Made by a program: the position numbers and the translations under genes. From GYS-P2D sp964489125 (GTDB lineage: Bacteria > Bacteroidota > Bacteroidia > Chitinophagales > Saprospiraceae), in contig CAZAXY010000078.1 of NCBI GenBank assembly GCA_964489125.1, positions 1-18,112 of the forward strand: a DNA stretch of 18,112 nucleotides, given 5' to 3'. Shown here piece by piece: positions 15,697 to 18,112 of this stretch (positions are counted from its first letter, which is position 1; each line of letters begins with the position of its first letter). Under the pieces are notes generated by a model that did not search any database, had not been told where the DNA came from, and saw nothing but the letters and a program-made list of their open reading frames with translations.

Positions 15697-16215
15697 TTAA
15701 TCAAACATAGGTTGTACTACCATCTCCTGTTCATGTCTCAATAGTATCTTGTTAGCATTCCAGATCTTGTTATTCCGATCATTTTCGTTGCTACTGTGAG
15801 CATGTATTGCCTCATCCAATTTTATCCATCCTGTCAGCATTGATTCATAGTGAGGGTCGCCTTTCATTAATTTGGTAAGTTGGGCAAGTCCGCCGTCCAG
15901 ATAGGTTTGATGAGCCCAGGTAATGTCATCATAGATCCGATTATTAATATGTCGCAGTAAGTTGAAGTCATTTGTCCAACATCTGGATCGACACGAATTC
16001 TCAAGATCTAACAAATCTGGACCCTTTATATGATATGGTAATAATCCGATGCCTATGTGATTAGAGGCAAAAGCCGCCATTCCGGCCCATTTAAATATGT
16101 CTTGATTTTCTAAGTAGTATTGGGCATAGATACTACTGATGCGTTTATTGCGATTAATAACATCTTCTTCAGGAGGGAGTTTTTTCTCAAATTCCTTTTT
16201 GAAGTCCTGAATCAT
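15697..16215 (-). CDS. Uncharacterised protein, N-terminal part of an interrupted gene (DUF2515-like pattern?)
   Basis: The 172 residues start at ATG 16215 and end at TAA 15699-15697, with the frame open beyond it. I do not recognise the protein with certainty. Notable segments are NRNKRISSIYAQYYLENQDI followed by FKWAGMAAFASNHIGIGLLP (about 21-60), WTNDFNLLRHINNRIYDDIT then WAHQTYLDGGLAQL (about 80-113), WIKLDEAIHAH (130-140) and RHEQEMVVQPMFD at the cut. The asparagine/arginine-rich start and the later IYDDITWAHQTYLDGG pattern remind me of DUF2515 (YppC-like) proteins, but this is memory only. There is no signal peptide. It is mostly alpha-helical and probably cytosolic. It follows the large helical gene by 47 bases on the same strand, so the two may share a transcript. 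Confidence 0.6.
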   Translation of the reverse strand: MIQDFKKEFEKKLPPEEDVINRNKRISSIYAQYYLENQDIFKWAGMAAFASNHIGIGLLPYHIKGPDLLDLENSCRSRCWTNDFNLLRHINNRIYDDITWAHQTYLDGGLAQLTKLMKGDPHYESMLTGWIKLDEAIHAHSSNENDRNNKIWNANKILLRHEQEMVVQPMFD

Positions 16216-16262
16216 TCAACTAGCTATTTACTCAGCGAAACTTACATAGCCCCCGTAAACAC

Positions 16263-17810
16263 TTATAAATCAAACGCTGAGAGTTCCATTGCGTTTTTCC
16301 TCTTTCTCTTTGGACTACGCAGGTAATGTATGATGATATGCCATAGTTGCTCAAAAGGAACGATTTCTACTTCCCTTGGCTGCATGGCTATTTCTAAAGG
16401 ATGATTCAGTAGTTTCTGATGATATCTTGCTGCATTTCTTGTTGCTGCTACAGGATGATAATTTGATTTAGGTATTTCTAAAAGCATCTTGATGAAACAA
16501 TTACTTCTGTAATTTTCATTATTCTTCTTGAGATAACGACTACAGTACTCTTTTAAACTGAGTATCCTACGCTCCATTGCATCATAGTCCTGGTCAAGTA
16601 TATTGTACAATAATTCTGCTATGATCATAGCTACACGAACTCCTCGAGTGTCTCTGTCAAAAACCGTGGTAGATCTAAAATAGGCAGTGGTCTTTCTTTT
16701 GCTCCAAGGTATAGCGTTTTGTATATGTCCAGTACGTACTAAGAAATTGATATACAGGGCATAAAGCTGGTACAAGTCTTTTTTAGTGTTAGGTATACTT
16801 GAGTATGTCTTACTCTTAAATAAGCGTGTGATTTGTTCAAAGGCTTCAATATAGTCTTCAATTGAAATAGATAATCGTATTTGAACGTCTAAAGCATCGA
16901 ACCAATTCGTTGTTGACGAATTGATTTTGGTGAAAAGCAATTTTATGGTTTGCTGTGCTTCTAAATACTGTTTTAGTTTGAGGTGGGCATCGACCTTTCT
17001 AATTAGAAATATACCTTTTAGCATTTTATGATCGTATCTCTTTTTCTCAAACTGAGAATAGTAATAGTGTGACAGTTTCAAAACTTCTTCTGTTTTGCCT
17101 TGAATTTCACTTCTGTAAATCCTAATCAAACCATGATGTCGTATATAAAATTGGGATAGTGCTCCATACGTAGGATTATATGGAGGAATCGAAATAGTAT
17201 TCAATGAGGTTCTAATCGAATTTATATTAGCCTGCTTTTTAACTACTTGATTATATAGTTGTTCGATTTCTAATTCTGCATCTAACAATAGCTTGTACAG
17301 AGAAGAAATTTGCATGAATTTTTCTGCTGCTTTTGGATCTAGTTTCCTGCGACTGTAATAACGAGTGAGATATCTTGCTGTATCCAGAGTTATTATTGTT
17401 AAATCCAACCTTATAGCCTCTTTAATATTTTTGTTGGCAAACCAGATTGCAGAATCTTCTAAATTCAAATCAGACAATATCGACATGCAATGAAACTGAA
17501 TATGGACTAGGTAACGATCTTTTCTTAACTTATTCTTACTCGATATTTTGGTTCCCCCAACCAACACGTTGGATAACATATTCAATAGCTTGTATTTTCG
17601 GTTTTTCTTTATTTGATCTGTGCTCTGATTAATTCGTGAGAATACTTCATGATCACTTAGATCAGATGCTAATAACAGATCAAGCATTAGCCTAAGATCT
17701 TGATCCAAGTTGTCCGAAAACTTCTTCCAAGAGCTATAATCATAGCCTTTGGTCTCTTCTATAGCCTTAATAACCTCTCTTAATACTCTAATTAAGTTAG
17801 TGTATTTCAT
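16263..17810 (-). CDS. Large alpha-helical (TPR-like solenoid) protein of unknown family
   Basis: The 515-residue protein starts at ATG 17810 (MKYTNLIRVLREVIKAIEET). I do not recognise a named family. It has no signal peptide or membrane segment and is rich in Lys, Arg, Leu and Tyr with almost continuous predicted helix. Repeating helix pairs such as MLKGIFLIRKVDAHLKLKQY then LEAQQTIKLLF, and LYQLYALYINFLVRTGHIQN, look like degenerate tetratricopeptide or alpha-solenoid repeats (about 95-440). The C-terminus is basic (SPKRKRKNAMELSAFDL), which could contact nucleic acid or phospholipid. Sampled 60-base stretches are about 27-37% G+C, against about 42-45% in lipB and transketolase, suggesting a lineage-specific or acquired gene. 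The interrupted gene follows 47 bases downstream. A scaffold role is only a guess. Confidence 0.75.
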   Translation of the reverse strand: MKYTNLIRVLREVIKAIEETKGYDYSSWKKFSDNLDQDLRLMLDLLLASDLSDHEVFSRINQSTDQIKKNRKYKLLNMLSNVLVGGTKISSKNKLRKDRYLVHIQFHCMSILSDLNLEDSAIWFANKNIKEAIRLDLTIITLDTARYLTRYYSRRKLDPKAAEKFMQISSLYKLLLDAELEIEQLYNQVVKKQANINSIRTSLNTISIPPYNPTYGALSQFYIRHHGLIRIYRSEIQGKTEEVLKLSHYYYSQFEKKRYDHKMLKGIFLIRKVDAHLKLKQYLEAQQTIKLLFTKINSSTTNWFDALDVQIRLSISIEDYIEAFEQITRLFKSKTYSSIPNTKKDLYQLYALYINFLVRTGHIQNAIPWSKRKTTAYFRSTTVFDRDTRGVRVAMIIAELLYNILDQDYDAMERRILSLKEYCSRYLKKNNENYRSNCFIKMLLEIPKSNYHPVAATRNAARYHQKLLNHPLEIAMQPREVEIVPFEQLWHIIIHYLRSPKRKRKNAMELSAFDL

Positions 17811-17917
17811 GATATGGGTTAAATAACGAGATTGTTTAATGATTGAATATCAACAAGTTAGTAAATATAAATATAATTATAGGTAAGAATTGAATGTATT
17901 TTTATTAGTCAATATTT

Positions 17918-17925
17918 CAAACTTA
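17918..17925 (-). promoter_or_regulatory. Candidate -7 element for the helical-protein gene
   Basis: The minus strand reads TAAGTTTG, a perfect TAnnTTTG, 107 bases before the ATG at 17810. No TTG stands at the expected -33 distance; instead the adjacent palindrome starts 17 bases upstream, at about that position. This suggests a promoter controlled by a bound factor. Confidence 0.4.
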
Positions 17926-17942
17926 TTAGAGTATCAATAACA

Positions 17943-17963
17943 TAGTTTGGTACTACCAAACTA
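17943..17963. promoter_or_regulatory. Perfect 21-base palindrome (operator candidate)
   Basis: Arms TAGTTTGGTA (17943-17952) and TACCAAACTA (17954-17963) are exact reverse complements around a single C. The odd length with a central base is typical of sites for homodimeric repressors or activators. It sits over the -33 region of the candidate helical-gene promoter and 24 bases before the small + strand frame, so it could control both directions. As RNA it would form a 9-base stem with a 3-base loop but has no following T-run on the + strand. Confidence 0.5.
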
Positions 17964-17986
17964 ATTCTTCACTAAAAAAAAGTATC

Positions 17987-18043
17987 ATGAACATTTGGGA
18001 CTACATCTGGAGTATCATCATTTCGAACGACGAAGGGATATAG
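17987..18043 (+). CDS. Possible 18-codon leader peptide with two Trp codons
   Basis: ATG 17987 to TAG 18043 encodes MNIWDYIWSIIISNDEGI. The start follows an A-rich stretch, as is usual in Bacteroidota. Two Trp codons (4 and 8) and a run of three Ile codons (10-12) are unusual for so short a frame. A hairpin with a T-run begins 40 bases after the stop. Such a frame-plus-terminator order fits a ribosome-mediated attenuator for tryptophan, isoleucine or a related pathway. The downstream gene is outside the window, so this is inference, and the frame may be chance. Confidence 0.35.
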   Translation: MNIWDYIWSIIISNDEGI

Positions 18044-18083
18044 AATTATCAAAGAATTAACACCACAAAATGAGAACCATTAA

Positions 18084-18111
18084 GGGTCCGATTTCGATCG
18101 GGCCCGTTTTT
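18084..18111 (+). terminator. UUCG-capped rho-independent terminator or attenuator hairpin
   Basis: GGGTCCGAT (18084-18092) pairs with ATCGGGCCC (18097-18105) over 9 positions, with one G-U pair, around the tetraloop TTCG. GTTTTTC follows immediately (18106-18112). The stem is far more GC-rich than its surroundings. No full-length + strand gene lies just upstream, so it would end either a short leader transcript or a transcript from further left. The alternative is that these bases are the first codons of a gene starting at ATG 18070. Confidence 0.6.
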
Positions 18112-18112
18112 C

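Larger units (their letters stand above)
17811..18112. other. 302-base intergenic region at the right edge
   Basis: No long reading frame covers this AT-rich stretch. It holds a candidate -7 box for the minus-strand helical gene (17925-17918), a perfect palindrome (17943-17963), a run of eight A (about 17974-17981), an 18-codon + strand frame (17987-18043) and a GC-rich hairpin with a T-run at the very end (18084-18111). An ATG at 18070 opens a 14-codon frame (MRTIKGPISIGPVF) that runs off the window and might instead be the start of the next gene. Confidence 0.6.

Noticed and set aside
18019..18030. CATTTCGAACGA as a further copy of the Bacteroidota intergenic repeat
   Set aside because: Only about 12 bases fit, and they lie inside the small leader frame; too short to call.
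18070..18112. Start of a new gene (MRTIKGPISIGPVF) running off the window
   Set aside because: Not excluded, but only 14 codons are visible and they coincide with a GC-rich UUCG-capped hairpin plus T-run, which is the stronger signal. MRTIKGP does recall the start of some Bacteroidota sugar-phosphate isomerase/epimerase proteins.
1..18112. parS sites, tRNA or rRNA genes, CRISPR arrays, insertion sequences, prophage or integrase genes
   Set aside because: Reading both strands I saw no TTCACGTGAA-like core, cloverleaf, spaced repeat array, transposase motif or terminal inverted repeats.

Overview
The window looks like chromosomal DNA of a Bacteroidota bacterium, most likely a member of the Saprospiria/Chitinophagia side of the phylum; the class is inference. 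The grounds are a parA-parB-DUF5683 cluster, the Bacteroidota type of transketolase, a DUF5916 outer-membrane protein, an OmpA protein ending in a SPOR-like domain, start codons without Shine-Dalgarno sequences, and several upstream boxes matching the Bacteroidota -7 element TAnnTTTG. I see no tRNA, rRNA, CRISPR array, transposase or phage gene.

Layout. Positions 1-1394 (+) hold the C-terminal part of an OmpA/SPOR envelope protein. It meets, with no spacer, a tight minus-strand operon at 4343-1395: an UPF0173 metal-dependent hydrolase, ParA, ParB and a DUF5683 protein. A divergent 102-base gap leads to a + strand pair, an orphan family-5 substrate-binding lipoprotein and lipB (4446-6738). A 210-base convergent gap carries three copies of a small intergenic repeat, one of them inverted. 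Next come a nitrilase (-) and a class V PLP enzyme (+), whose start codons lie 17 bases apart. A transketolase (+) follows, convergent with an ECF sigma factor (-, 11681-11193). The sigma factor is divergent from a lipoprotein formylglycine-generating enzyme (+, 11916-12935), and their shared intergenic region contains a strong dyad. The last third is minus strand: a DUF5916 protein (15332-13083), a gene split by a single in-frame TAA (16215-15412), and a large AT-rich helical protein of unknown family (17810-16263).

The final 302 bases are non-coding apart from a possible leader peptide. They contain a perfect palindrome upstream of the helical gene, an 18-codon reading frame with two Trp codons, and a UUCG-capped terminator-like hairpin at the very edge. 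Together these could be an attenuation leader for a gene outside the window.

Most of the window is core metabolism, chromosome partition and envelope genes. I see no convincing complete new multigene system. The best leads are the nonsense-interrupted gene with its AT-rich neighbour, the leader/terminator arrangement at the right edge, the exported formylglycine-generating enzyme with both catalytic cysteines but no sulfatase nearby, and the intergenic repeat cluster at 6741-6936.
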